DNA of 64,000 bases from Lysinibacillus sp. G4S2 (GTDB taxonomy: Bacteria; Bacillota; Bacilli; Bacillales_A; Planococcaceae): assembly GCF_030348505.1 (NCBI RefSeq), contig NZ_JAUCFJ010000002.1:1058001-1122000 (forward strand), written 5' to 3'. Position 1 is the stretch's first letter. Each line of letters begins with the position of its first letter. The position numbers and the translations under genes were made by a program. Shown here one piece after another: positions 26,457 to 36,737 of this stretch. The notes under the pieces are model-generated. The model was not told where the DNA came from, searched no databases, and saw only the letters and a program-made list of their open reading frames with translations.

Positions 26457-26635
26457 TAGCTACTGAAGAAACTCCTTGAACTAAAGAAGCTACGTGAGCT
26501 TTTTCGATGGCTACGTTTATAATGTTTGTGCCCATAATAATTATGACGTTTGGAATACTTTTGGCGACTACTAGATGAATGATGATGTTTTTTAGATGAC
26601 CCATTGAGTATGGAATGAAGGATTTTATCTAACAT
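26456..26635 (-). CDS. Small His/Ser/Arg-rich basic protein coupled to the kinase
   Basis: A 59-codon frame missed by a simple longest-ORF view. ATG at 26635 has AGGAGAG 6 nt upstream; the frame ends TAATG, overlapping the kinase start. Composition is extreme: SKKHHHSSSSRQKYSKRHNY in the middle and SFFSSRSFFSS at the end. His, Ser, Lys, Arg and Tyr dominate, with no acidic residue after Asp3. It may be a substrate or adaptor of the kinase or a nucleic-acid or metal binder; none of these is shown. No family recognised. Confidence 0.68.
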   Translation of the reverse strand: MLDKILHSILNGSSKKHHHSSSSRQKYSKRHNYYGHKHYKRSHRKSSRSFFSSRSFFSS

Positions 26636-26828
26636 AAGAACTCTCCTCTTTTGTTTTGATACTACTATATACGGAAAATAAAAAAGAGAGGTTTCAAAAT
26701 TTTAAAAAAATATTTTGCTGTTTGTTAAGGGTTCTTCACTTTTTTTGCTATCGCCGTTTTGGGCTTTTTTGTTGGGCTACATGTTTTTCGTGAACTACAC
26801 TCTAAGCAGGGGCAAGAACCGATTAAAA

Positions 26829-26857
26829 AAGAAGCTACGCAATTTGCGTAGCTTCTT
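26829..26857 (-). terminator. Terminator of the rpoY-rnjA operon
   Basis: A 29-bp near-perfect palindrome, AAGAAGCTACGCAA / TTGCGTAGCTTCTT, followed on the minus strand by TTTTTT. Confidence 0.88.
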
Positions 26858-26867
26858 AGTAATGAGG

Positions 26868-28535
26868 CTAAACCTCCATTATAATCGGTAAAATCATTGG
26901 TCGACGTTTTGTTTTTTCAAATAAATATGGTCCTAATACGTCAGTAATTTCATTTTTCAGCTCAGTCCATTGAGGAGTTTTGCTTTGAATTGACTCATTC
27001 AGGTGACGATTTAGCATTTTTTGTGCTTCATTAATCATCGTACCTGACTCACGCATGTAAACAAAGCCTCGTGAAATAATGTCTGGGCCAGAAACCATTT
27101 TTTGATTTTCCATATCCACACTTACAACAACGATCACTAAACCTTCTTCAGAAAGAATGCGTCGATCACGTAAGACGATATTGCCGATATCTCCAATACC
27201 ATTGCCATCAATATAAACGTCTCCTGAAGGGATACGACCAGCAACATGTGCCTCATTGGGGCTTAATGCTAGCACGTCACCATTCTCCATAACGAATGAA
27301 TTTTCAAGTGGAACATCACAATCTTCTGCTAGATGAGTATGCATTTTCAACATACGGAATTCACCGTGAATTGGCATAAAAAATTTAGGCTTCATTAAGC
27401 GTAGCATCAATTTTTGTTCTTCTTGAGAACCGTGACCAGACGTATGGATGTTATTAAGTGCACCATGAATAACTTCTGCACCTGCACGGAAAAGTAGGTT
27501 GATAATCTTATTTACACTTACCGTATTTCCTGGTACTGGCGAAGAAGAGAAGATAACTGTGTCACCAGGCTGAATTTGAATTTGACGATGTGTACCATTG
27601 GCAATACGAGAAAGGGCTGCCATTGGTTCACCTTGAGAGCCTGTACATAATATCATAACTTCATTAGCAGGAAGTCGATTAATGCTTTGGGCATCAATGA
27701 ATGTATCCTTCGGTGCATTAATATAACCAAGTTCACGACCGATTGTAATGGCATTATCCATTGAACGGCCAAAGACAGCGATTTTTCTTCCGTATTTTAT
27801 GGCAGCATCTGTTGCTTGTTGTAAACGATGAATGTTTGATGCAAAAGTTGCAAAGATAATACGACTATCAACTTTACGGAAAATTTCATCGATACTTTTT
27901 CCAACTGTCCGTTCTGACATTGTGAAATTTGGCTTTTCTGCATTTGTACTATCTGAAAGTAAGCACAGTACTCCGTCGCGACCGATTTCAGCCATTTTTG
28001 TTAAGTTAGCTGGCTCGCCTACTGGTGTAAAGTCAAATTTAAAGTCACCTGTATGCACGATGTTACCGGGTGGCGTTTTTACGACAACTCCGTAAGCATC
28101 TGGAATACTATGTGTTGTTCTAAAGAAGCTGACAGATGTTTTTCTGAATTTAATAATATCCTCTTCTTTAATTTCGATAAGTTTTGTTGTACGAAGCAAG
28201 CCGTGTTCATCTAATTTATTGCGTAATAAGCCGAGTGCTAGCTTACCGCCGTAGACAGGGACATTTACTTGACGTAATAAGTAGGGGATACCACCGATAT
28301 GATCCTCATGTCCATGCGTAATAAATAATCCCTTGATTTTGTCGACGTTACGTACTAAATACGTATAATCTGGAATAACATAGTCAATGCCGAGTAAGTC
28401 GTCTTCTGGAAATTTAATGCCGGCATCGATTAAGATAATTTCATCTTGAAATTGAACGCCGTAAGTGTTTTTGCCGATTTCGCCCAGTCCGCCGAGCGCG
28501 AAAACAGCTGCTTGGTCATTTTTAACAAACTTCAT
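26868..28535 (-). CDS. rnjA: Ribonuclease J1
   Basis: A 555-aa metallo-beta-lactamase/beta-CASP ribonuclease with 5'-3' exonuclease and endonuclease activity, central to mRNA decay in Bacillales. Metal motif HGHEDH at residues 74-79, further ligands in VHTGDFKFD, beta-CASP motif near [13 protein letters not shown], and the C-terminal [10 protein letters not shown] / PIHGEFRM His motifs. It starts 5 bp after the rpoY stop, the same pairing as ykzG-ykqC in B. subtilis. Length and motifs are complete; RNase J1 rather than J2 is assigned by the rpoY neighbour. Confidence 0.95.
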   Translation of the reverse strand: MKFVKNDQAAVFALGGLGEIGKNTYGVQFQDEIILIDAGIKFPEDDLLGIDYVIPDYTYLVRNVDKIKGLFITHGHEDHIGGIPYLLRQVNVPVYGGKLALGLLRNKLDEHGLLRTTKLIEIKEEDIIKFRKTSVSFFRTTHSIPDAYGVVVKTPPGNIVHTGDFKFDFTPVGEPANLTKMAEIGRDGVLCLLSDSTNAEKPNFTMSERTVGKSIDEIFRKVDSRIIFATFASNIHRLQQATDAAIKYGRKIAVFGRSMDNAITIGRELGYINAPKDTFIDAQSINRLPANEVMILCTGSQGEPMAALSRIANGTHRQIQIQPGDTVIFSSSPVPGNTVSVNKIINLLFRAGAEVIHGALNNIHTSGHGSQEEQKLMLRLMKPKFFMPIHGEFRMLKMHTHLAEDCDVPLENSFVMENGDVLALSPNEAHVAGRIPSGDVYIDGNGIGDIGNIVLRDRRILSEEGLVIVVVSVDMENQKMVSGPDIISRGFVYMRESGTMINEAQKMLNRHLNESIQSKTPQWTELKNEITDVLGPYLFEKTKRRPMILPIIMEV

Positions 28536-28540
28536 GTTTG

Positions 28541-28750
28541 TTAAATTTCCTCCAAGATGAAGTTCGGACTTGCTTGTTCGTAAGTTAAATAGTTACCTTC
28601 AAGCAGTTGAATGAACTCAATGTTGTAGTTTCGGTCTTTTAGCTTTTCACGTACTTCGCGCTCTGAAGCAGCTTCAAGGTATAGACTTTTAGTGTTTTCG
28701 CGAACTGGAATCTCATTTGCATATTCTTGATAATAAACTTTGTAAATCAT
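28541..28750 (-). CDS. rpoY: RNA polymerase epsilon subunit RpoY
   Basis: A 69-aa acidic small subunit of Gram-positive RNA polymerase (formerly YkzG, DUF1447). Family landmarks: [55 protein letters not shown]. The frame extends to 28804, but ATG 28750 has AAAGGAG 8 nt upstream and gives the exact family length. First gene of the rpoY-rnjA operon. Confidence 0.93.
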   Translation of the reverse strand: MIYKVYYQEYANEIPVRENTKSLYLEAASEREVREKLKDRNYNIEFIQLLEGNYLTYEQASPNFILEEI

Positions 28751-28995
28751 AGTTTGCTCTCCTTTTATTGCGTACAATTTTATTGCACCTTTGACTAATA
28801 CCACACACGTGCTACAAGAAAAAACAGCGAATTTCTAGTATACTGAGAAAGAAATAAGGCGTTTGAAGTTCTTGTATCTCAGTGTTTCAAAATTTGCACT
28901 ACGACAAGGCGTAATTGAATAAAACATTGAGACAGTGGTTGCACATAGCCAAATAAATGCATTTCCTTTATATTATCACGCAGTTACTCTAAAAT

Positions 28996-29024
28996 AAAGA
29001 AAAGCCCTTCAAATAATGAAGGGC
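28996..29024 (-). terminator. Terminator of the small gene at 29030-29101
   Basis: On the minus strand GCCCTTC-ATTATTT-GAAGGGC is followed by TTTTCTTT, beginning 6 nt after the stop codon of the 23-codon frame. Confidence 0.8.
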
Positions 29025-29029
29025 AAATG

Positions 29030-29101
29030 TTAGGCAATTGATTTTTTTCCGAGTATGCCGCGAAGTTGCTTCAATAATTTCCGTTTGAGTTTCTTCAGCA
29101 T
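29030..29101 (-). CDS. Candidate 23-aa cationic amphipathic peptide gene
   Basis: A 23-codon frame with all signals of a gene: AAGGAGTGA 7 nt before ATG 29101, a sigma-A promoter just upstream and a terminator just after the stop. The peptide begins MLKKLKRKLLKQLRGILGKK and ends SIA; ten of 23 residues are Lys or Arg, alternating with Leu/Ile as in an amphipathic helix. It could be a membrane-active or nucleic-acid-binding peptide, or the coding part of a dual-function small RNA. No family recognised; the alternative is a non-coding RNA. Confidence 0.62.
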   Translation of the reverse strand: MLKKLKRKLLKQLRGILGKKSIA

Positions 29102-29122
29102 GGCACATCACTCCTTAGGATC

Positions 29123-29151
29123 ATTATAATAAAAAAATATGCCTGTGTAAA
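29123..29151 (-). promoter_or_regulatory. Sigma-A promoter of the small peptide gene
   Basis: On the minus strand TTTACA (29151-29146), a 17-bp spacer, then TATAAT (29128-29123), both within one base of consensus. The transcript would start about 15 bp before the ATG. Confidence 0.7.
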
Positions 29152-29196
29152 GTTATTAGCCTTGGCAAAATAATACATAATGAAGGGGACTATAAG

Positions 29197-29967
29197 ATGA
29201 AGAAAATTTTATTTTTTGATGTAGATGGTACGCTTTATAATAGTGAAAAAATATTACCTGCTTCTGCGAAAGAAGCACTTTTTGAAGCTCGTCGGAAAGG
29301 ATATGAGCTAGCGATTGCAACTGGGCGTGCGCCTTTCATGATTCAATCCTTATTAGAAGAGCTAGATATTAATACGTATGTGACTTTTAATGGACAATAT
29401 GTTGTGTATCGTGGTGAGGTTGTCTATACAAACGGTATTGAGAAAGACGAGCTAGCCAAAATCGTTGCCTTTGGTGAAGCACGGAACGAACCTGTAGTAT
29501 TTTTAGATGACAAACAAATGATTGCATCTGTTGAAAATAACGATATGGTGGCAGAAAGTTTAAATACTTTAAAATACCAGTATCCAAATTTAGACTCAAC
29601 TTATTATATGCAGAACGATGTCTATCAAACACTTATTTTTATGGAAGAAAAAGATGAACATTTATATCGTGAAGCATTTCCGAACGTACAATTTGTACGC
29701 TGGCATCACTATTCTTGTGATATTTTACCAAAGGGTGGCTCGAAGGCTGTTGGCATTGGGAAGGTCCTTGAGAAAATGGGACTGACATTAAATGATGCAA
29801 TCGCTTTTGGAGATGGTATCAACGATATAGAAATGCTACAGGCTGTTGGAACAGGTGTGGCGATGGGGAATGGACATGAGAGAGTGAAGGCTGTTGCTAC
29901 TTATGTTGCAGATCATGTGGATGAGGACGGCCTTGCTAAAATTATGCGCGAATTAAAAATCATCTAA
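29197..29967 (+). CDS. HAD-superfamily Cof-type phosphatase (YkrA-like)
   Basis: A 256-aa class IIB HAD hydrolase: motif I FFDVDGTLY (D8, D10), motif II IATGR, motif III Lys in LPKGGSKAVG, motif IV FGDGINDIEML. The C2b cap lies between. Such enzymes dephosphorylate sugar phosphates, flavin or pyridoxal phosphate. Position between the rnjA and def genes matches ykrA. ATG 29197 follows AAGGGGAC. The substrate cannot be told. Confidence 0.9.
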   Translation: MKKILFFDVDGTLYNSEKILPASAKEALFEARRKGYELAIATGRAPFMIQSLLEELDINTYVTFNGQYVVYRGEVVYTNGIEKDELAKIVAFGEARNEPVVFLDDKQMIASVENNDMVAESLNTLKYQYPNLDSTYYMQNDVYQTLIFMEEKDEHLYREAFPNVQFVRWHHYSCDILPKGGSKAVGIGKVLEKMGLTLNDAIAFGDGINDIEMLQAVGTGVAMGNGHERVKAVATYVADHVDEDGLAKIMRELKII

Positions 29968-29978
29968 TTAAAGATAAA

Positions 29979-30021
29979 GAAGCAACTAGTTGGAGATAAT
30001 ACTACAGCTAGTTGCTTTTGT
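29979..30021 (+). terminator. Terminator after the HAD gene
   Basis: AAGCAACTAG / CTAGTTGCTT with a 17-nt loop, then TTTG. Confidence 0.75.
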
Positions 30022-30117
30022 TTTGGTCTTTAGTTAGATGAATAATCGCAATTGAAAAGAAAACAGCTCCCTGCAGATGTAAAATAACTGTAAGGTTGTT
30101 TTCTTTACATCGTGCTT

Positions 30118-30675
30118 CTAATCACGCTCATATGGAGTAGAATCCGGAATTTCCGTAAATGGATTTTTTTCATTTATGCGATCGTAAAACATTATACCGT
30201 TAAGGTGGTCTAATTCGTGTTGGAAGGCTATAGCAGGCAAGCCTTTAAGTCTTAATTTTTTCTCTTCACCGTCGACTGTTTTAAATTTAACTGTAACGCG
30301 TGCGTGGCGTGGTACATAGCCTGGGACATTGCGATCTACAGAAAGGCAACCTTCGCCTGTAGAAAGGTATGTGTTTTCTACAGAGTGACTGACAATTTTA
30401 GGGTTGATTGCTACAAAGCTTAGTTGTTCGCCATTCTCATCTTTTAAATGAAGGGCAAACATTCGATGTAGACTATTTACTTGATTGGCAGCTAATCCAA
30501 TGCCGCTACGTAAATCATATTTATCTGCAATTTCAGGGTCTTGGCTGTTTATTAAATATTGAAGCATGTCTTCTGCAAGCTGTTTTACTTCATCGGTTAA
30601 AGGGAATTTAACCTCCTCGGCTTTTGTGCGTAAAGTCGGATGTCCTTCGCGAATAATATCATCCATTAAAATCAT
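30118..30675 (-). CDS. def: Peptide deformylase (class II)
   Basis: A 185-aa metalloenzyme that removes the N-formyl group from new proteins. Motif 1 GIGLAANQV, motif 2 EGCLSV (metal Cys), motif 3 QHELDHLNG (HExxH-type ligands). The insertion between motifs 1 and 2 and the length mark the class II form of Gram-positives (B. subtilis DefB/YkrB). Start at 30675 (MILMDDIIREG) keeps the family N-terminus and has AAAGGAAG upstream. The minus orientation matches ykrB next to the pdh operon. Confidence 0.94.
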   Translation of the reverse strand: MILMDDIIREGHPTLRTKAEEVKFPLTDEVKQLAEDMLQYLINSQDPEIADKYDLRSGIGLAANQVNSLHRMFALHLKDENGEQLSFVAINPKIVSHSVENTYLSTGEGCLSVDRNVPGYVPRHARVTVKFKTVDGEEKKLRLKGLPAIAFQHELDHLNGIMFYDRINEKNPFTEIPDSTPYERD

Positions 30676-30967
30676 ATGTGAATCTTCCTTTCAACTTTTA
30701 GGCCTTACTTATAAGTATACATCACGTATTAAAACAATCACATGAAAAAAGACCTTATTTGAATATACTTAAAAAATTTTTTTATAGCTATTAGATTGTC
30801 TAGAACTGGGGCATTCTACTATTGGTGATCGTATAGGAAAACCTAATAATTGTGCACTTTAAACATATTGTTATAATACAGTTGTTGTTATTTAATGATA
30901 CAGAATAAGACAGATGTGTTTAGTCGTTATTTCAGAAAAAATCTTATTTTGTACGCGTAATATATGA

Positions 30968-30996
30968 TTGACCGACCGTATTTTATTCAGTATACT
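30968..30996 (+). promoter_or_regulatory. Sigma-A promoter of the pdh operon
   Basis: TTGACC (30968-30973), 17-bp spacer, TATACT (30991-30996), about 70 bp before the pdhA ATG. The remaining 30676-30967 is AT-rich without a gene; a possible second promoter there is TTGTGC-N16-TATAAT near 30850-30878. Confidence 0.68.
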
Positions 30997-31065
30997 GAGT
31001 GCAAAGAATAAGTTGTACTAGTTAAAAAGGTGATTTATTTTAATACAGTTGAAAGGGAGATGTGA

Positions 31066-32184
<1,119 letters not shown>

Positions 32185-32187
32185 CCT

Positions 32188-33165
32188 ATGGCACAAATGA
32201 CGATGATTCAAGCAATTACAGATGCACTTCGTACAGAATTAAAGAATGATGAAAACGTTCTTGTATTCGGGGAAGATGTAGGTGTCAACGGTGGGGTATT
32301 CCGCGCAACTGAAGGCCTACAAAAAGAATTTGGTGTTGACCGTGTATTCGATACACCATTAGCAGAATCAGGTATTGGTGGCTTAGCAGTCGGTCTTTCT
32401 CTAGAAGGTTTCCGTCCAGTTCCTGAAATTCAGTTCTTCGGCTTCGTTTTTGAAGTAATGGATTCAATTAGTGGTCAATTAGCACGTATGAGCTATCGTA
32501 GCGGCGGTGTCTATAATGCACCAGTAACAATTCGTTCTCCATTCGGTGGTGGAGTGCATACACCAGAAATGCACTCTGATAGCTTAGAGAGCTTAATGAC
32601 AGCACAACCAGGTTTAACGGTTGTTGTACCTTCAACACCATACGATGCTAAAGGTTTACTGATTTCTTCTATTCGAAATGATAATCCAGTCATTTTCTTA
32701 GAGCATTTAAAATTATACCGTTCGTTCCGTGAAGAGGTACCTGAGGAAGCATACGAAATTCCACTAGGTAAAGCGGATGTAAAACGTGAAGGTAAAGATT
32801 TAACGATTATTGCCTATGGTTTAATGGTTCACGAAAGCTTAAAAGCTGCAGAAGAGCTGGAAAAAGAAGGTCACTCTGTAGAAGTTATTGATTTACGTAC
32901 AATTCAACCAATTGATATTGAAACTATTATTGCATCAGTTGAAAAAACAGGTCGTGCAATCGTTGTACAAGAAGCCCAAAAACAAGCTGGTATTGCGGCA
33001 AATGTAGTGGCTGAGATTACAGAGCGTGCGATTTTAAGCTTAGAAGCACCTGTACTTCGTGTGGCTGCACCAGATACTGTGTACCCATTCCCACAAGCTG
33101 AAGGTGTTTGGTTACCGAACTATAAAGATGTAATGGCAACAGCGAAAAAAGTTTTAACATTCTAA
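32188..33165 (+). CDS. pdhB: Pyruvate dehydrogenase E1 component, beta subunit
   Basis: A 325-aa E1-beta with a transketolase pyrimidine-binding domain ([19 protein letters not shown] near residue 30) and a C-terminal transketolase domain ([15 protein letters not shown]). It forms the alpha2beta2 E1 with PdhA. ATG 32188 with GAAGGAG in the end of pdhA; the stop is 51 bp before pdhC. Confidence 0.96.
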   Translation: MAQMTMIQAITDALRTELKNDENVLVFGEDVGVNGGVFRATEGLQKEFGVDRVFDTPLAESGIGGLAVGLSLEGFRPVPEIQFFGFVFEVMDSISGQLARMSYRSGGVYNAPVTIRSPFGGGVHTPEMHSDSLESLMTAQPGLTVVVPSTPYDAKGLLISSIRNDNPVIFLEHLKLYRSFREEVPEEAYEIPLGKADVKREGKDLTIIAYGLMVHESLKAAEELEKEGHSVEVIDLRTIQPIDIETIIASVEKTGRAIVVQEAQKQAGIAANVVAEITERAILSLEAPVLRVAAPDTVYPFPQAEGVWLPNYKDVMATAKKVLTF

Positions 33166-33216
33166 CTTCGTTTCAGTAGAAACTTGAAGAACAGTAAATA
33201 GAAAGGATGGGTACAC

Positions 33217-34560
33217 ATGGCATTTGAATTCAGATTACCGGATATTGGCGAGGGTATTCACGAAGGAGAAATCGTAAAATGGTTCGTTAAAGCTGGAGAT
33301 ACAGTAAAAGAAGACGATATTCTTTGTGAAGTACAAAACGATAAAGCAGTAGTAGAAATCCCTTCTCCAGTAGAAGGGACAGTTGAGGAAGTTTTAGTAG
33401 GAGAAGGCACAGTAGCAGTTGTTGGTGATGTCTTAATCCGCTTTGATGCACCTGGCTATGAAGACTTAAAACTAAAAGGCGATGACCATGCTGAGGCGAA
33501 AACAGAAGCTCAAGTTCAAGCAACGGCTGAGTCAGGTCAGAAAGTAGAAAAAGCACCTGTTAAAGCTGAGCAGGCTCCGGAAAAGACTCCAGAGAAAGCT
33601 CCTGAAAAGTCTGAAGCTGTAGCAGATGACAATAAACGTATCATTGCAATGCCTTCAGTACGTAAATTTGCACGAGACAATGATGTCAATATTCGTGAAG
33701 TTAAAGGTACCGGCAAAAATGGTCGTATTTTAAAACAAGATATTGAGAATTTCCTAAATGGTGGAGGCACTGTAGAAGCTGAAGCACAAGTTGCTAATGA
33801 AGAAGCTGTTCAACAAGAAACAGCTGTACACGCAGCGCCAGTAGTCCTTGAAGGAGAATTCCCTGAAACACGTGAGAAAATGTCGGGCATTCGAAAAGCG
33901 ATTGCAAAAGCAATGGTTCACTCGAAACAAACGGCTCCACATGTTACACTAATGGATGAAGTCGATGTAACAGCTCTTGTAGCGCATCGTAAAAAATTCA
34001 AAGATATCGCTGCTGAAAAGGGTGTCAAATTAACGTACTTACCATACGTAGTTAAAGCGCTAATTTCAACTTTACGCGAATTCCCAGAATTTAACCGCTC
34101 ATTAGATGATGCAACTCAAGAAATTATTCAGAAGCACTACTATAATGTTGGTATTGCAGCAGATACAGAAAAAGGCTTATTAGTACCTGTTATTAAGCAC
34201 GCAGATCGTAAATCTGTGTTTGCGGTATCTAATGAAATTAATGAGTTAGCGACTAAAGCACGTGAAGGTAAGCTTGCACCACATGAAATGAAGGGCGCTT
34301 CGATGTCGATTACGAATATCGGCTCTGCAGGAGGACAGTGGTTTACTCCGGTAATTAATCATCCTGAAGTAGCGATTTTAGGTATTGGTCGAATTTCAGA
34401 AAAACCTGTAATAAAAAATGGTGAAATTGTAGCCGCACCTGTGTTAGCATTATCATTGAGCTTTGATCATCGTATGATTGATGGAGCCACTGCGCAAAAT
34501 GCTTTAAATCACTTAAAGCGTTTGTTAAGTGAACCAGAATTATTATTAATGGAGGCGTAA
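33217..34560 (+). CDS. pdhC: Dihydrolipoamide acetyltransferase (E2)
   Basis: A 447-aa E2. One N-terminal lipoyl domain (1-80) with the lipoylated Lys in QNDKAVVEI (residue 44), then an Ala/Pro/Lys/Glu linker (about 90-135; [20 protein letters not shown]), a peripheral subunit-binding domain ([19 protein letters not shown], 143-180), a second linker, and the catalytic domain (220-447) ending in the HxxxDG site SFDHRMIDG. It forms the 60-mer core of the complex. Confidence 0.96.
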   Translation: MAFEFRLPDIGEGIHEGEIVKWFVKAGDTVKEDDILCEVQNDKAVVEIPSPVEGTVEEVLVGEGTVAVVGDVLIRFDAPGYEDLKLKGDDHAEAKTEAQVQATAESGQKVEKAPVKAEQAPEKTPEKAPEKSEAVADDNKRIIAMPSVRKFARDNDVNIREVKGTGKNGRILKQDIENFLNGGGTVEAEAQVANEEAVQQETAVHAAPVVLEGEFPETREKMSGIRKAIAKAMVHSKQTAPHVTLMDEVDVTALVAHRKKFKDIAAEKGVKLTYLPYVVKALISTLREFPEFNRSLDDATQEIIQKHYYNVGIAADTEKGLLVPVIKHADRKSVFAVSNEINELATKAREGKLAPHEMKGASMSITNIGSAGGQWFTPVINHPEVAILGIGRISEKPVIKNGEIVAAPVLALSLSFDHRMIDGATAQNALNHLKRLLSEPELLLMEA

Positions 34561-34565
34561 CAAAA

Positions 34566-35981
34566 ATGGTAGTAGGAGATTTCCCAATCGAAACAGATAC
34601 TCTTGTCATTGGTTCAGGTCCTGGAGGATATGTAGCAGCAATCCGTGCAGCTCAAACTGGCCAAAAAGTAACAATCGTTGAAAAAAATGTACTTGGTGGT
34701 GTGTGCTTAAACGTAGGTTGTATCCCATCAAAAGCATTAATTTCAGTAGGTCACCGTTTTGAGCATGCTAAACATTCAGATGACATGGGTATCATCGCTT
34801 CTGATGTAAAATTAGACTTCTCAAAAGCACAAGCATTTAAAGAAAGCGTTGTTAAAAAATTAACTGGCGGTGTTGAAGGCTTACTTAAAGGTAACAAAGT
34901 TGAAATTGTACAAGGTGAAGCTTATTTCGTTGACGCTCATTCAGTACGTATCATCAATGGTGAATCTGCTCAAACTTACACATTTAACAATGTAATTATT
35001 GCAACAGGTTCTCGCCCAGTTGAAATTCCAACATTTAAATTCACTGATCGCGTACTAAACTCTACTGGCGCACTTTCTTTACAAGAAGTTCCTGGTAAAT
35101 TAGTTGTTATCGGTGGAGGCTACATTGGTACTGAGTTAGGTTCAGCTTATGCTAATCTTGGCTCACAAGTAACAATTATCGAAGGCGGAAAAGATATCTT
35201 AGCTGGCTTCGAAAAACAAATGACACAAATCGTGAAAAAAGGCCTTAAAAAGAAAGGCGTTGAAATGGAAGTAAACGCATCTGCAAAAGGCGTTGAAGAA
35301 ACAGAAAACGGCGTAGTAGTAACTTATGAAGTTGGCGGAGAAGAGAAAAAAGTTGAAGCTGACTATGTATTAGTGACTGTAGGTCGTCGTCCAAATACAG
35401 ATGAAATGGGCCTTGCTGAAATCGGTGTTGAATTCGGTGAACGTGGTCTAATCAATGTTGACAAACAATGTCGTACAAATATTCCAAACATCTATGCAAT
35501 TGGTGATATTGTAGCAGGTCCTCAACTTGCTCATAAAGCATCTTACGAAGGTAAAGTTGCTGCTGAAGCAATCGCTGGTGAAAAATCAATCGTTGATTAT
35601 TTAGCGATTCCTGCTGTATGCTTCACAGATCCAGAGATGGCAACAGTTGGTTATAACGAAGATGAAGCAAAAGCTGAAGGCATTGAATACACTGCAGCGA
35701 AATTCCCATTCGCAGCAAATGGTCGTGCACTTGCATTAAACCAAACAGAAGGTTTCGTGAAGCTTGTTGCTCGTAAAGAAGATGGCTTATTAATCGGTGC
35801 TCAAATCGTAGGTGCTGGTGCATCTGATATGATCGCTGAAATGGGCTTAGCTATTGAAGGTGGCATGACTGCGGAAGATATTGCATTAACAATCCATGCT
35901 CACCCAACATTAGGTGAAATTACAATGGAAGCTGCTGAAGTATTACTTGGCAACCCAATCCATATTGTAGCAAAAAAATAA
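34566..35981 (+). CDS. pdhD: Dihydrolipoamide dehydrogenase (E3)
   Basis: A 471-aa FAD disulfide reductase. FAD motif [10 protein letters not shown] (17-26), redox pair C47/C52 in [16 protein letters not shown] motif [10 protein letters not shown] (about 181-190), second FAD motif [15 protein letters not shown], and the C-terminal His-Glu dyad HAHPTLGE from the partner subunit. It reoxidises the lipoyl group and probably also serves 2-oxoglutarate dehydrogenase. Last gene of the operon, 5 bp after pdhC, followed by a terminator. Confidence 0.97.
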   Translation: MVVGDFPIETDTLVIGSGPGGYVAAIRAAQTGQKVTIVEKNVLGGVCLNVGCIPSKALISVGHRFEHAKHSDDMGIIASDVKLDFSKAQAFKESVVKKLTGGVEGLLKGNKVEIVQGEAYFVDAHSVRIINGESAQTYTFNNVIIATGSRPVEIPTFKFTDRVLNSTGALSLQEVPGKLVVIGGGYIGTELGSAYANLGSQVTIIEGGKDILAGFEKQMTQIVKKGLKKKGVEMEVNASAKGVEETENGVVVTYEVGGEEKKVEADYVLVTVGRRPNTDEMGLAEIGVEFGERGLINVDKQCRTNIPNIYAIGDIVAGPQLAHKASYEGKVAAEAIAGEKSIVDYLAIPAVCFTDPEMATVGYNEDEAKAEGIEYTAAKFPFAANGRALALNQTEGFVKLVARKEDGLLIGAQIVGAGASDMIAEMGLAIEGGMTAEDIALTIHAHPTLGEITMEAAEVLLGNPIHIVAKK

Positions 35982-35992
35982 TAAAGTTTATG

Positions 35993-36033
35993 AAAACGGC
36001 TATAAAGCATTTGCTTTGTAGCCGTTTAATTTT
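35993..36033 (+). terminator. Terminator of the pdh operon
   Basis: AAACGGCTATAAAGC / GCTTTGTAGCCGTTT with a 4-nt loop, then TAATTTTG. A near copy lies about 410 bp downstream. Confidence 0.85.
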
Positions 36034-36060
36034 GTTGAAAAACTATTTTCAAAGTATGGT

Positions 36061-36172
36061 TCTTCGGCAAAACGAGGAGGTGATTTCCGTTCCGACTGGG
36101 CGCTTTCCTGGTGTCCGATGAGCACTTAGGCCAACAGATGTTTTTTGCGCGAAAGCGAAGCGACAGAAACGA
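36061..36172. repeat. Dispersed MITE-like repeat, partial reverse copy
   Basis: TGATTTCCGTTCCGACTGGG, GTCCGATGAGCACTTAGGCC and GCGCGAAAGCGAAGCGACAG are family blocks in reverse order, without the outer terminus on the right, where a 21-bp array begins. Confidence 0.68.
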
Positions 36173-36179
36173 GTTGAGA

Positions 36180-36340
36180 ATCGCTGATAACAACAAGAAA
36201 ATCGCTGATAAAAAGCTGAGAATCGCTGATAACAACGAGAAAATCGCTGATAAAAAGCCGAGAACCGCTGATAGCAACATGAGAACCACCGATAGCATCA
36301 TGAATCGCTAATAAAATGCCAAGAATCGCGCCCATAAGAA
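36180..36340. repeat. 21-bp tandem array B (about 8 units)
   Basis: ATCGCTGATAAC / ATCGCTGATAAAA units at 36180, 36201, 36222, 36243, 36264 and 36285 are exactly 21 bp apart; two decayed units follow at 36304 and 36324. Alternating tails (AACAACAAG versus AAAAGCTGAG) give a 42-bp period. The core is the same as in the 17.8-kb array. Confidence 0.88.
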
Positions 36341-36401
36341 AGCGAGTAAATCACCCTCATTTAACGCGCTACAAAGTTCACAATTGTTTTTCAACACTAT
36401 G

Positions 36402-36438
36402 GAACGGCTATAAGCATTTGCTTTGTAGCCGTTTTTTT
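36402..36438 (+). terminator. Second copy of the pdhD terminator hairpin
   Basis: GAACGGCTATAAGC / GCTTTGTAGCCGTT followed by TTTTT, almost the same as the hairpin at 35993-36033. The repeat-bearing segment lies between the two. Confidence 0.8.
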
Positions 36439-36565
36439 GTATAGTACTTGTAATTTTGATAAAGTAAATGTATCGAATGAATATTCGAAAAATATAGTTC
36501 GATTTAGAATATATAAAGTAATAGACTAGAAGTAGGATCTGCCAGGTAGAACTGGTGAACCAACA

Positions 36566-36672
36566 GATAGACCTTTCGGAGCGGCGAATAGAGCTGGCGA
36601 ATCGACGGATAGGGCAAAGCGGTGGATAGAATAAGCGAAATGACGGATAGATATCGGCAACTGACCGCTAGA
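36566..36672. repeat. Degenerate 21-bp array C
   Basis: ATAG anchors separated by 21, 21, 17 and 21 bp in CAGATAGACC, CGAATAGAGC, CGGATAGGGC, TGGATAGAAT and CGGATAGATA, with a further decayed unit (CCGCTAGAA). It lies about 65 bp upstream of the SDR gene. Unit sequence resembles the GACGGATAGAA family of the 50.6-kb array. Confidence 0.6.
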
Positions 36673-36737
36673 ATTTTGCATATGTAACGGACGCCTACCG
36701 AACAAGTGAATTAGAACAAAAAATCGGGGGGAGACAA

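Noticed and set aside
26422..26604. 60-aa hydrophobic minus-strand frame next to the kinase
   Set aside because: It is the wrong frame of the His/Ser-rich gene at 26456-26635, which has the ribosome site and couples to the kinase start.
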